Shown here piece by piece: positions 1 to 9,586 of a stretch of DNA of 13,838 bases; within the stretch, counting starts at the first letter, position 1; each line of letters starts with the position of its first letter. The notes below the pieces were generated by a model. That model was not told the DNA's origin and made no database searches. It saw only the letters and a program-made list of their open reading frames with translations. The stretch spans positions 1 to 13,838 of the forward strand of contig JADGJH010000167.1 of NCBI GenBank assembly GCA_027596945.1, in the 5' to 3' direction. The position numbers were made by a program, and so were the translations under genes. Origin of the DNA: Physocladia obscura. Its lineage: Eukaryota; Chytridiomycota; Chytridiomycetes; Chytridiales; Chytriomycetaceae.

Positions 1-39
1 ATCGAATTTCCAATATATTAAACAATGATTCTGGCATTT

Positions 40-470
40 TTAAAATTTCTGCCATCTGTTATTCATTCTTTCCAATCCGTTTTCAATAAAATAATACCCT
101 TGTATGGCAATCGCGTTCTGCATACTATCAATCCAAAAAAACTGTAATAGCACAGAATCTGTTTTTTTACTGGAATATTTGCTTGTAGCGCGTCTTTCAG
201 ATTGTCGCCAACAAATACGCAATAATAAGTTGCACAAATGTATTTCAAATTGTTCCAAATGTTGCATAATACTTCCAAGTTTTTGCAAACTAGGATTGCA
301 TTCACATGCAGCCGTTGGGCAACTTTGTTGAAACTGTGTCCTTCCAGTTGTGCAAAAATAATCCTCAGTATTGCGATATTGAATATGTCCCCCATCTTTT
401 CTGCGCTGCAAAATATATTAGTACAGCAGAGACCAATATGCTGCAGTACATACATTTTCGAAAATTTCAA
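40..470 (-). pseudogene. possible decayed Tc1/mariner-like transposase fragment
   Basis: No intact gene is seen here, but two overlapping minus-strand frames carry pieces that look like one decayed transposase. The frame from 470 to 63 has a helix-turn-helix-like stretch at about 371-297 (QLEGHSFNKVAQRLHV), the pattern seen at the N-terminus of Tc1/IS630-type transposases. The frame from 411 to 40 ends with a stretch reading NAIAIQGYYFIENG, which resembles the strand-rich core around the second catalytic Asp of DDE transposases. The pieces lie in different frames and no DDE triad can be assigned, so frameshifts would be needed. I saw no terminal inverted repeats; the element could run off the left edge. 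The family assignment is a weak inference from motif shape, and the stretch may be non-coding. Confidence 0.25.
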
Positions 471-641
471 AAATCTTTTTTTTTTTCCACAGTCATTTTG
501 AAATCAGCTGTAATTTCAATTTTTTTTTTTCGTTACACAAAAAATTTTGAAATCAATATAAAACCTTTGTTAATTGAGTAAATCAGTGATGATACTCGAA
601 TAAGCGACTTGGACTATACTCCATGGACTCCTCTGACCAAA

Positions 642-2389
642 TTATAATGGCTTTCCATCAGCAATCCAAACAAGAACACCCACAACTGTACTACCACCAA
701 CGACAAACCACGGCGCAACTTTCCAAGTGTCCATAATTAAAAACGCAACAACCATCAGCGCTGTCCATCCGGTATATTCACCCAGGCTTGACACATTATT
801 ATCAGGCAGCACAATAGCTTTCATCCACAGTATATAAACTGCAGATACCAACAACCCAACTGCAACACTGTTGAGTCCTTTAAAGACTGTTCGTAATACT
901 GTCATGTCGCGGTAGTTTCGCCAAATTGGTAAAATGCCTGCTTTAATCAAAAGACCTGGTAAAAATATTCCTGCCCACGCCATGAGAGCTCCTGTAAAAC
1001 TTGTTGCGCCAGTTGCACGATATGCTAGTGCACCGCAGTACGCAGCAAAGTTGAAATTCGGACCTGTGTGCAAAAAGCTTAAAAAAAATGTCAGGGCCGT
1101 CGGGCCTTGGAAAAAAAGTGGAAATTACCTGGCATAACGTTTATGACAGCAAATCCCATCAGAAACTCAGTTGGAGTCAACCAAACTGTGTTTGACACCA
1201 CGTAATTGTACAGAAGTGGAACAACAACAGGACCACCCCCAAAAATTATTGCGCCAACAAAATAAAATGTGAAAAATATTTTGAGGGCAAGCGGAACTGG
1301 TTGTACGCGAAAAATTACAGAAATAATTATGAGCAGGACAAACAGAAAGATTAAAAACGCGCCAGTTTTTACGCTATATGAAAAGTAAATTTGAAGATTG
1401 CTCGAGTTTCCAACGGCATGTGATGAGCTCCTTTCAACGTTATTGATTCCAACAGAATTATCTGATATTGGCAATACTGAGTTGACTGGCTCAACAACTG
1501 AAATTTCTACAACTAGTGGGTCACTGGAAGCTTCATCAGCATTGCCACTGTGGTTTGAATTTTGCTTGCTTTGTTTTGCCTTGTATTTTTCGACAATCCC
1601 TGGAGTAATGCCTTCGACATAGGTGATTATACCGCCGCAAATCATTATGACAGGAATCAGCCAAGCCTGACTCGAGAAGTTGATGACAAGTGCAACGGTG
1701 ACGGCCGCAAGTGTGGCAGAAATCTTATCAAGGATTAGTTTTGTGGAGAGTTGTTTTGCTGCAAGAGTGATCAATGCGATGGAAACAGAGGCAAGAGCAC
1801 GTTCAATATAAAGAACCTAAAAAAAATAATAATCAAAACGAGGAAAAATAAAAATAAAAACAAAATGCACAAGAAAAAGCAAAATAATCGTACATATAGT
1901 GGAATCTCGGATGCACCAAGTCGTCCAACCGCATATCCTAAAGCACCCATCACAATACCACCCGGAAGACAACAAATCACAAAAGCAAGCACTCCTGCAA
2001 CAACTCCACTACGAATTAAAGCAATAGTGAAGGAAAGTTGTGTCGATGCTGGACTTTTTTTTCAATTTAATATTTTTTGAAAATTATTAGTGTTTGAATA
2101 GTACCCTGGTAAGGCATTGGAGATTGCGTATAGTTCGGCAAACATTTCTTCTGAAAGCCATTGTTTCTTAGTGACAAACAAATCTAGCAGTAAAGCGATA
2201 TGTGCCTGAATAATTCAAAATTATGAATGTGATAAAAGTCCAACTGCACAAAACCTGTGGACCACCGAAAGTTATAAATGGAAGCGGAAGAAAAGTGATA
2301 GCAACATCTATAATTCTATCTGCAAATGGAACAGTCATTTGATCAGTCTCTAGATCGGTTGTGGATCTTGATATTTTGCAGTGATTCAT
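642..2389 (-). CDS. chromate (CHR family) ion transporter, two-domain
   Basis: Membrane transporter of the CHR/ChrA family, whose characterised members export chromate (bacteria) or are linked to chromate and sulfate handling. Five exons: 2389-2255, 2205-2105, 2053-1894, 1816-1129 and 1063-642, introns of 49 to 77 bases with GT-AG ends, total 1506 bases (501 residues). The ATG at 2389 is the first ATG in the frame. The N-terminal domain shows FITFGGPQAHIALL (about residues 38-51), then LPGPAST and the hydrophobic FVICCLPGGIVMGALGYAVG. The C-terminal domain repeats the pattern with FGGGPVVVPLL (about residue 328) and MPGPNFNF. This is the long-chain form with two homologous CHR domains, about 10 or more membrane segments. 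A hydrophilic Ser/Asn-rich loop of roughly 78 residues (about 207-284) separates the halves and is longer than in typical bacterial proteins. The diagnostic GGP and PGP motifs are intact in both halves. Substrate in this organism is inferred from family only. Confidence 0.93.
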
Positions 2390-2962
2390 TGTTGTGTGTG
2401 AAAAATTGCGCAATCAATCAATTGGATTATTCTCAAAATGTGCAACGAAAATTATGAAAAGAAAAATCGATTTAATTTGGCAGAAAGTCTCAAATAAAAA
2501 CAAAATTGTGTCATGGACTCTCCCTGTTTAACATATCGCAATATGATTGGATGAAAGTTTTGGCGGAAGAAATTATTAAACCGAAGTGTCTAACTTTTCT
2601 TTCATGTTTATTGATTTATTTCAAAATTGTCAAAATGTTCAATCTTCAAACATCTCTAATGCTAATGAGCTTGTGTGAAGAGGCTGTCCGTGCGATCCAT
2701 TCGCAGCAACCAATTTTAATATTTATTTGGCCAGGCGTTCAATCAAAAGTTGCCTACCTGTTTGGATTATTCTCTCCACTCAATGTCCGCGCATTATGAA
2801 TCTGCTGACTGGAACGATAGTTGTCAGAAACGACAAAGTGGATTGTGCAAAGAATTTTTTTGTTTATTTCACGGCGTTGATAAAAAATGTACAACTATCC
2901 TACTGTCATGGACAAATTCGGTGTCAAGCCAAATTCTCGGCACTCATTGCATGCAGCTGCTG
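2390..2962. other. intergenic: 3' end of Myb gene, promoter of transporter
   Basis: No gene is supported here. The stretch must hold the 3' untranslated region of the Myb-like gene and the promoter of the chromate transporter, both read on the minus strand. A CCAAT motif on the minus strand lies near 2425-2421, which is close to the ATG and may be chance. A plus-strand open frame of about 97 codons from 2506 begins with TTG and has no recognisable content. Confidence 0.5.
2863..2868 (-). terminator. poly(A) signal AATAAA of the Myb-like gene
   Basis: AATAAA on the minus strand, about 95 bases downstream of the stop codon at 2965-2963 of the Gln-rich Myb-like gene. The position fits a fungal polyadenylation signal; other AATAAA copies lie further downstream near 2720 and 2615. 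Confidence 0.5.
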
Positions 2963-5075
2963 CTACAGCTGTAGTTGTTGTTGCTCTTGCGGGTGTTGCT
3001 CAAGCACTTGAAGTTGTTGTGAAGCAATTCCTCTCCCGCCGCCAGCAATACCAGTCACCACAACCATTCCCACATTGTTTCTCTTTCGATCACACGCATA
3101 CCGCCAAACCCCCAACTCCTCTACACTTAACATTCGACCAGCCCGACGCGCCTCTTTCATTCGCTTCTCCTTCTCAACCGCCGCCTTGTCTTTACACTGC
3201 ATCTGCGTGCGTGCGCTCAACGCATGTGAAAAATCGGGGTCTGCGAGTAAGCCGGCCCAGTTTGTGCCGTATCGCAACATGCCAGCTTCTAACGCGATGA
3301 GTTCGGGTGGCGTCCATTTATTGCGGGGACGGGTTCCTGAGGCAGTTGACTTTTCGCCATTGGCAGAATCTGACTTTTGAGATTTGGAAGATAGTTTGGC
3401 ACCGCCGGATTGTTGCTGTTTTTTGCCGCGTTTTTTTGTTGCAACTACTGTTACAGGTTTTGCAGTTTCAGCGGGTACCACACTAGTTGAGATCGAATTA
3501 GCAGGGCCGTTTGCAATTCCAGGAATGTTTGATATCGTGGACAGAAGCCCAGTTGACTGTTGAGACGGTGAGATATATTGTTGTTGATTCTGTGGATAAC
3601 CATGAGGCATTTGTCCGTCATGCTGGTTATGTGGAATTTGTGAGTGTTGATTCTGTCCCTGTTGCTGTTGCGACTGGTAATGGTGCTGTGGATATGCGTG
3701 ATATTGATGCAACTGATCCGAGTGATGCTGGACATTTTCGAGAGAGTGGTGTTGCTGTGAATGGGGGTTGAATGTGTGATGATGCGGGTTTTGAACATTA
3801 TTATTTGGATCATGGGATTGAGAAAATTGATGATGTTGATGGGAAATAAAATTTTGAATAGGAACATATTCAGGCTGAGATGAAAGCTGGTATGGTTGTT
3901 GCTGTTGTTGCTGTTGTTGATGTTGCGGATACTCTGAAATACTACTGCTATACTCACGAAGCAAGACACCCTGTGGGTTATTGGAAGAAAGTGAGCTGCC
4001 CGACTCTGGGTGAAACAAAGTTCCGGCCAGAGGTACTTGGGACTGACTTTGCGAGTGTTCAAGACGGTGGTTACTGTACAAACTGGTATCCTGGTGTGGT
4101 GCGTCATGAGGACTATCCAAAAGTTTCTGAATACCACCAATATTTCCAGTTTGGGAATTGAAAAACGGAGAAGATGATGTAGAAAAATTAGACGGCTGGA
4201 TTGGAATTGGCTGTAAATACATCGCATTCATTTGCGAAAAACTGGCTTGGGCCTGCTGCTGTTGCTGCTGTTGCTGCTGTTGTTGCTGCTGCTGTTCCAG
4301 TTGATATTGTTGATGTTGCTGCTGTGCATCAAACTGTTGTTGTTGTTGTTGTTGTTGTTGGGAAGTCGAACCGAAACTGGCACTTCTCCGGTGGTTGGAA
4401 TTACTCTTCAAAGTGCTCGCAAACGAGACAGCAGCCAATAAATGCTTGCCAAGAAGAGGGTGTTGCTCTTGCTGCTGCTGCTGTTGGTGTTGCTGCTGTA
4501 ATTGTTGGTTCTGGTAAGTTTGAGATATGAGTGACGCGTGAAGTTCACGGGAAAAGTTTGCAGAAGACGCGAGAGAAGCAGATCCAGGGCCAGAGGTGTT
4601 GTTTGCCGCCGATGCTGAGGGAGTTGACGCTGCATTTGAGGGGATTCATGTTTATTTTGTTTAATGATTATGAGACGGATTTGATTGGTCAAAAAAATGT
4701 AAAGCGACTCACGGAGATCGCCGGCGTCTGGACGCTGCAAACGCACATGAATATTGTTTGAGATTGCGCGCGCCCGCTTTGCGACCGGGCCAGCAGAGTC
4801 ACCAATTCCTGTGCCGCCGCTTCCATCACCGCCACTAACCGCATCCATCATTGCCAGCAGCGACTCCTGCGCTGAGTTCTCTGTTCCGTGTGTACGCTTG
4901 TTTCCTATCCCGACTCCTGATCCGGCAAAGTGCGGCATTAAGCTGTTGCTTGTATCCTGCATCTGCAACTGAAAACGTGTTAATGTTATTAGCAAGGTAG
5001 TGCTAATGGCTAGTTTCTCGACATTCTCCCATCTATCCAACCACTCTCTGTGTCACTTACAGTTGTTTCGTCCAT
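2963..5075 (-). CDS. Gln/His-rich nuclear protein with one SANT/Myb domain
   Basis: Likely DNA-binding or chromatin-associated regulator. Three exons: a 15-base first exon 5075-5061 (MDETT) ending at a GTAAGT donor, 4968-4713, and 4629-2963; introns of 92 and 83 bases. The total of 1938 bases gives 645 residues with every junction in frame. Near the N-terminus lies a basic AKRAR motif (possible nuclear localisation signal). The middle is low complexity with several poly-Gln and Gln/His stretches. A basic TKKRGKKQQQ patch precedes a single SANT/Myb domain at about residues 528-580: KWTPPELIALEAGMLRYGTN, then W, and later RTQMQCKDKAAVEKEK. The spaced aromatic residues and the terminal CKDK resemble the telobox-type single-Myb domains of fungi. 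The C-terminal 60 residues are Gly- then Gln-rich. Exon 1 is small but its ATG, donor and in-frame joining agree. The target genes are unknown. Ending at TAG without a further intron is the simplest model. Confidence 0.82.
4253..4360 (-). repeat. CAG/CAA repeat encoding poly-Gln
   Basis: Mixed CAG and CAA codons encode a run of about 15 Gln (4297-4253) and a run of about 9 Gln (4360-4333) inside the Myb-like gene. Smaller runs occur at about 3921-3896 and 4505-4467. The CAA interruptions suggest selection on the protein sequence or old repeats rather than a recent pure triplet expansion. On the plus strand these give long spurious Leu/Ala/Val frames. Confidence 0.85.
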
Positions 5076-5748
5076 TCGTCAAATCGCCGCTTCGATCGAT
5101 ACGTTTAGGGTTCGGTTGCGAGGGTTGTGACTTAAGGGTTTGCTCTTTTTGTCAGGGCTAAAAAGACAATTTTTGATTCACCCACCACCCAGGTAAAAAT
5201 TTTGCATTATTCCAATGTTCTAAAATTAAATTCGAATGAAAACGTATTTAATCAAAACTGCCAGCCACTCCTTCGTTTCTGATACGAATCTTTTGCTTCT
5301 ATCGCAGTTTTCTTCCGTAGTGGTGGTGATATCTGCTTGCTCGACTTCTTGCAACAAATCCATGTAGATTTTCTCGTTGACAGCACGCTGACTCGACTGG
5401 TTGAATTGAAATCTTATTTGAAGAATCGGGTTTGCTTCTCGCTTTAACTTCGACAATGTCACTCAGCCAGAGAAATCACCTTTACCCACAATCTGGATTA
5501 TTTGACAGAAGCATTCTTGTTATTTGGAATGCAGTTAACTTCAGCCTTTACCACTAATGTTAACGTGTTGTTGAGAAAATAACGACTATCTGAATGGGAA
5601 CTGCAGTGACAACTGTTGTTTATAAAATGAGTTTAAAATTAGCTTCAAAATCGTATCAAATTTTACTCTGGCAAAATCAATACTTCTTGACGTTTTAACG
5701 TTGCGAAAATTAAACGGTTTATCCCGGCTACAAATAAAACTTTAATCA

Positions 5749-5928
5749 ATGCCTGTTCAAGTAATTGTTGCTCCATATTTGATATCGAATTTGATGAAGG
5801 ATTCTACTGTTGTTACCACTACTGTTTTGGTGGGAATTGGTTCATTTTCGTTTCTATTCGGTTCCCAGTTGGGGGAAATATACGGACAGTATTTGGACAG
5901 ACAGGACAAGAGAACATTTAATCGTTGA
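5749..5928 (+). CDS. small ORF, possible exon of a membrane protein
   Basis: A 59-codon plus-strand frame from ATG to TGA. The product starts MPVQVIVAPYLISNLMKDST and has one strong hydrophobic segment (VVTTTVLVGIGSFSFLFG, about residues 21-38), followed by a polar tail rich in Asp, Arg and Gln. Composition looks protein-like, and it is the only such plus-strand ORF here with a plain ATG. It may be a small membrane protein or the first exon of a longer gene that continues into the frames at 5952-6308. I do not recognise the family. Chance is not excluded, because open frames of this size are frequent in this window. Confidence 0.33.
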   Translation: MPVQVIVAPYLISNLMKDSTVVTTTVLVGIGSFSFLFGSQLGEIYGQYLDRQDKRTFNR

Positions 5929-5951
5929 GATTTTCTGTTTTGCCTTCAGAT

Positions 5952-6308
5952 TTCAAAATTGTCCAATACCAAACCCTTGAAGTGTGGATACAAAAATTGA
6001 ATCGAAACGGGCTTTTCAAGTCAAAGCTCTACGCGGATTCTTCTTCTATTTTTGCATCGTTTTATTCATTTTAGTCACCAAAGATCACTCACTGCTCCGC
6101 TGAAATTGTTGCTTACGAAGCACTTGGAAATAATATGAATTCTGCAAGTGTTTTGGGTTTACAAGCACCTTAGCACATTTGTTTCATGTCTTGTCTGGAC
6201 TGTCAAAAGTGCATCGAAAGTGCCTGCAATTATTCCCAAATTTGCGAACTTCATTTGGGAATCTGTCACGGAAAATGCAGTTAATACAAATAATGCAAAA
6301 GCGGACTA
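5952..6308 (+). other. broken plus-strand frames, possible rest of a membrane protein
   Basis: One frame is open from 5952 to a TAG at 6072-6074, and continues in the same frame after that TAG to another TAG at 6171-6173. The piece after the first TAG reads AEIVAYEALGNNMNSASVL. The next frame over is open from 6139 to a TAG at 6306-6308 and reads like a hydrophobic segment followed by a polar tail (about VFWVYKHLSTFVSCLVW, then KVPAIIPKFANFIWESVTEN). The TTTTAG before 6075 could be a 3' splice site. The shift between frames near 6150 has no room for an intron. The layout of two hydrophobic parts separated by a polar loop is faintly like a reticulon, but that is a guess. Confidence 0.22.
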
Positions 6309-6743
6309 GGAAAAAACTCAGTCTGGCAGCAAACATGCTATAAACACAGAAGTAGAAAATTTCGCATTTTCAGACTTCAAAACTTGAAGTTTTCAATCAA
6401 ATACCGCATGTTGGTTGCAGTTGTCGGGGCAACAGGTTCCAGTAAATACTCGTTGCTTCTGCAATTACTGGTGGGATGAGGTGGGATGAAAAGACTGCTG
6501 GGAATGTAGGTTGAGGATTTGGCGCTTCTGAATGTTCATTAAAAAATAAAACGATAATAACAAGCAATAGTGCACTACTTTGCACAAGAACGATGGATTA
6601 TTTCTGGAACTATTGAAGAGAACATCATCCCTTTCGATTCACATCTTGAAAGCGCGCAGAATACATTTTACTTGGTATTTTACCAAATTTTTATATTTTC
6701 TCTGTAATTTATCAACCCTGCTTTTTATTTTTGAATTACAGCA

Positions 6744-7518
6744 TTAAAAATAGGAAAAAAAACTGCAGTGAAAGCAAAAAATGTAAAAATATTTAAAATA
6801 ACTGGTGGTTGCACCGCTTCGCGAAGAAGTTATATTAGATGTAGTAGTTGTCGCATTAGCAGATGTAGTGTTTGCCGCAAAAAAAAACACAATAACCAAC
6901 GGATTACTAACAGATTCATTGGCAGAACCGAAGTTACTGGATGACTTCTAAGTGTTTGCTACGTACCCAGCAGTTGCAGCTACGAAATCAACATACCAGA
7001 AAGCAGTGTAACCTGGGTCGGTATTGACGCCCGAAAAAACGTGCTTGTCCGACTGTGTTCCACTTATATCCTTAATAACCCAGACAGGTTCTAAATAGTT
7101 ATTTCCGGTATTTGCGCCGTTCACACCAAAATCAAAATATTTGACTAACATGTCCTTGTAGTATCCGAAAACAGTTTCCCCATCGGAAGCGACTTCAAGG
7201 GTAGAGTTTGGGTGGACAACTGGACAGTTGACAAGAATTCCGGGATAAGAGAGTGTTGCCATGCCTGAACTTACAAGAGTATTCAATTCGTCAACGCTTG
7301 CAACTGAAGAAGGAATGTGTATACTATAGCAATTCTTTTGGACCATCCATCTTGGCGCGGGTACACTTGAGCAGTCGGGTTTCCAGTGTAGTAGGTTGTT
7401 GGTGTTGCAGCCAAGCACTTAAAAAAGTGAGGATGCCAGCATAAAATAGAGCAATCTGCATTTCCAAATTGTCTTTGACTAGTTTAAAGATTAATAACAC
7501 GGGAATATATTTTTGCAT
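6744..7518 (-). pseudogene. secreted fungal protein gene, broken or mis-modelled
   Basis: A clear coding frame runs from 7418 to a TAG at 6950-6948 (about 156 codons) with motifs ILVNCPVVHPNSTL, VKYFDFG, PVWVIKD and DPGYTAFWYVDFV. From memory these resemble an uncharacterised family of secreted fungal proteins with a VNCPVV motif and a GYS-x-W motif. After the TAG the same frame stays open to a TAA at 6746-6744 and encodes a Ser/Thr/Asn-rich stretch (about NTTSANATTTTSNITSS) and an aromatic, hydrophobic end, as in linkers or GPI-anchored tails. Upstream, a signal-peptide-like start (ATG at 7461, MQIALFYAGILTFLSA) lies in a different frame, with a TAA just before 7418. A TTTTTTAAG at 7427-7419 could be a 3' splice site, but I found no convincing donor with the right phase. 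A small intron around the TAG using GTACGT near 6962 is possible. Either this is a decaying gene or the intron structure has been missed. Confidence 0.5.
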
Positions 7519-7965
7519 GAAATTTCAATTCGAAATGCATTCGGAATAATATTTTAATTTTCTGAAAAATTTTAGAAAAGGTATTTCTGTGGTCCACTTC
7601 ATTTTTCCGTGTACTATTATTCTACTGAAGAAATTTAATTGTATTGCGCTCACGAGAGTATCACAGATTCATTTCATTATCTCAAAAGTCTGGAAGGCAG
7701 TTAGATAATGACTGACCCAAAAACAAGCAATATTTTCGCTAAGATTAAAATTAAAATCCTGTCAAGCATGTATTTCGTCGTTTTGCTTGAAATTTTTGAG
7801 GAAAATTACCCTTATACTGACTCATGTTGTCTATGAAAAATATTGGGTCTTCAAAATTCACACCATCCATCAAGATCATTTATTTTTGTTATTACAATCA
7901 CACAGCACAAAAGAGATCTCAAATTTTAAGAGAAAACAGAAGCAAGGAAGTTCCAAAAAGGACAA
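7519..7965. other. intergenic: polyubiquitin 3' region, promoter of secreted gene
   Basis: About 450 AT-rich bases. The right part is the 3' untranslated region of the polyubiquitin gene and holds its poly(A) signal. The left part would be the upstream region of the secreted-protein gene. No further gene is supported; plus-strand open frames at 7787-8017 run into the antisense of the ubiquitin repeats and are rejected. Confidence 0.5.
7879..7884 (-). terminator. poly(A) signal AATAAA of polyubiquitin
   Basis: AATAAA on the minus strand about 82 bases beyond the polyubiquitin stop codon (7968-7966). Confidence 0.6.
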
Positions 7966-9307
<1,342 letters not shown>

Positions 9308-9356
9308 TTTTTCTGATGATTTTTTTTGGGATTGTGCAATTTCAAACCGGTCGTGC

Positions 9357-9366
9357 TTTATTTATA
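9357..9366 (-). promoter_or_regulatory. TATA box of polyubiquitin
   Basis: TATAAATAAA on the minus strand, about 50 bases upstream of the exon 1 end at 9307. Spacing allows a short 5' leader whose last base is the A of the start codon. Transcription start was not determined. Confidence 0.55.
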
Positions 9367-9457
9367 CTTTGGCTTTGAAATCCATGTTCGAAACTCTTCC
9401 ACGAAATTCACTTACCCTTCTTAAATCGCTCAGGTGTTAAGTTGACTCAAGTCAATT

Positions 9458-9463
9458 TTTATT
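9458..9463 (-). terminator. poly(A) signal AATAAA of SmD3
   Basis: AATAAA on the minus strand about 124 bases beyond the SmD3 stop codon (9589-9587). It lies only about 90 bases upstream of the polyubiquitin TATA box, so the two genes are packed in tandem. Confidence 0.45.
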
Positions 9464-9586
9464 TCACAACTTCTTTTTTGTACTTTCATTAGTAAGTACT
9501 GGTAATGTCAACTCAATCCAACGAAAATAAGGGGAAATTTTTGGGAAGGGAAAAAACAATAGTAATATCATCGCGATTCATCGATT

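Larger units (their letters stand above)
5076..6743. other. unresolved stretch with coding-like pieces
   Basis: About 1.7 kb between the Myb-like gene and the secreted-protein gene. It includes the Myb gene promoter next to 5076. No protein family is recognised. Coding-like pieces are seen on the plus strand: an ATG-started frame at 5456-5557 (about 33 codons), the small ORF at 5749-5928, and two frames within 5950-6308. On the minus strand there are an acidic/basic frame at 5462-5226 (no ATG start, TGA just upstream) and a frame at 6585-6397 that begins with GTG and reads like a signal peptide followed by a Pro-rich segment. I could not join these with good splice sites. Real exons, decayed genes and chance are all possible. 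Confidence 0.3.

Noticed and set aside
1398..1622. Plus-strand Ser/Thr-rich frame
   Set aside because: Antisense to the linker of the chromate transporter.
2506..2799. Plus-strand frame of 97 codons between the transporter and Myb genes
   Set aside because: It begins with TTG, has no recognisable domain and overlaps the expected 3' untranslated region; size is within chance expectation.
3451..4530. Long frames on both strands rich in Asn/Ser, Val/Ala or Leu
   Set aside because: They are shifted or antisense readings of the Gln/His-rich part of the Myb-like gene.
6186..6284. Cys-rich 32-codon plus-strand frame
   Set aside because: No signal peptide, and an adjacent frame over the same bases is longer and more protein-like; seven Cys in a short frame can occur by chance in TG-rich sequence.
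9364..9385. Short upstream frame of seven codons before polyubiquitin
   Set aside because: It overlaps and precedes the TATA box, so it is probably not transcribed.
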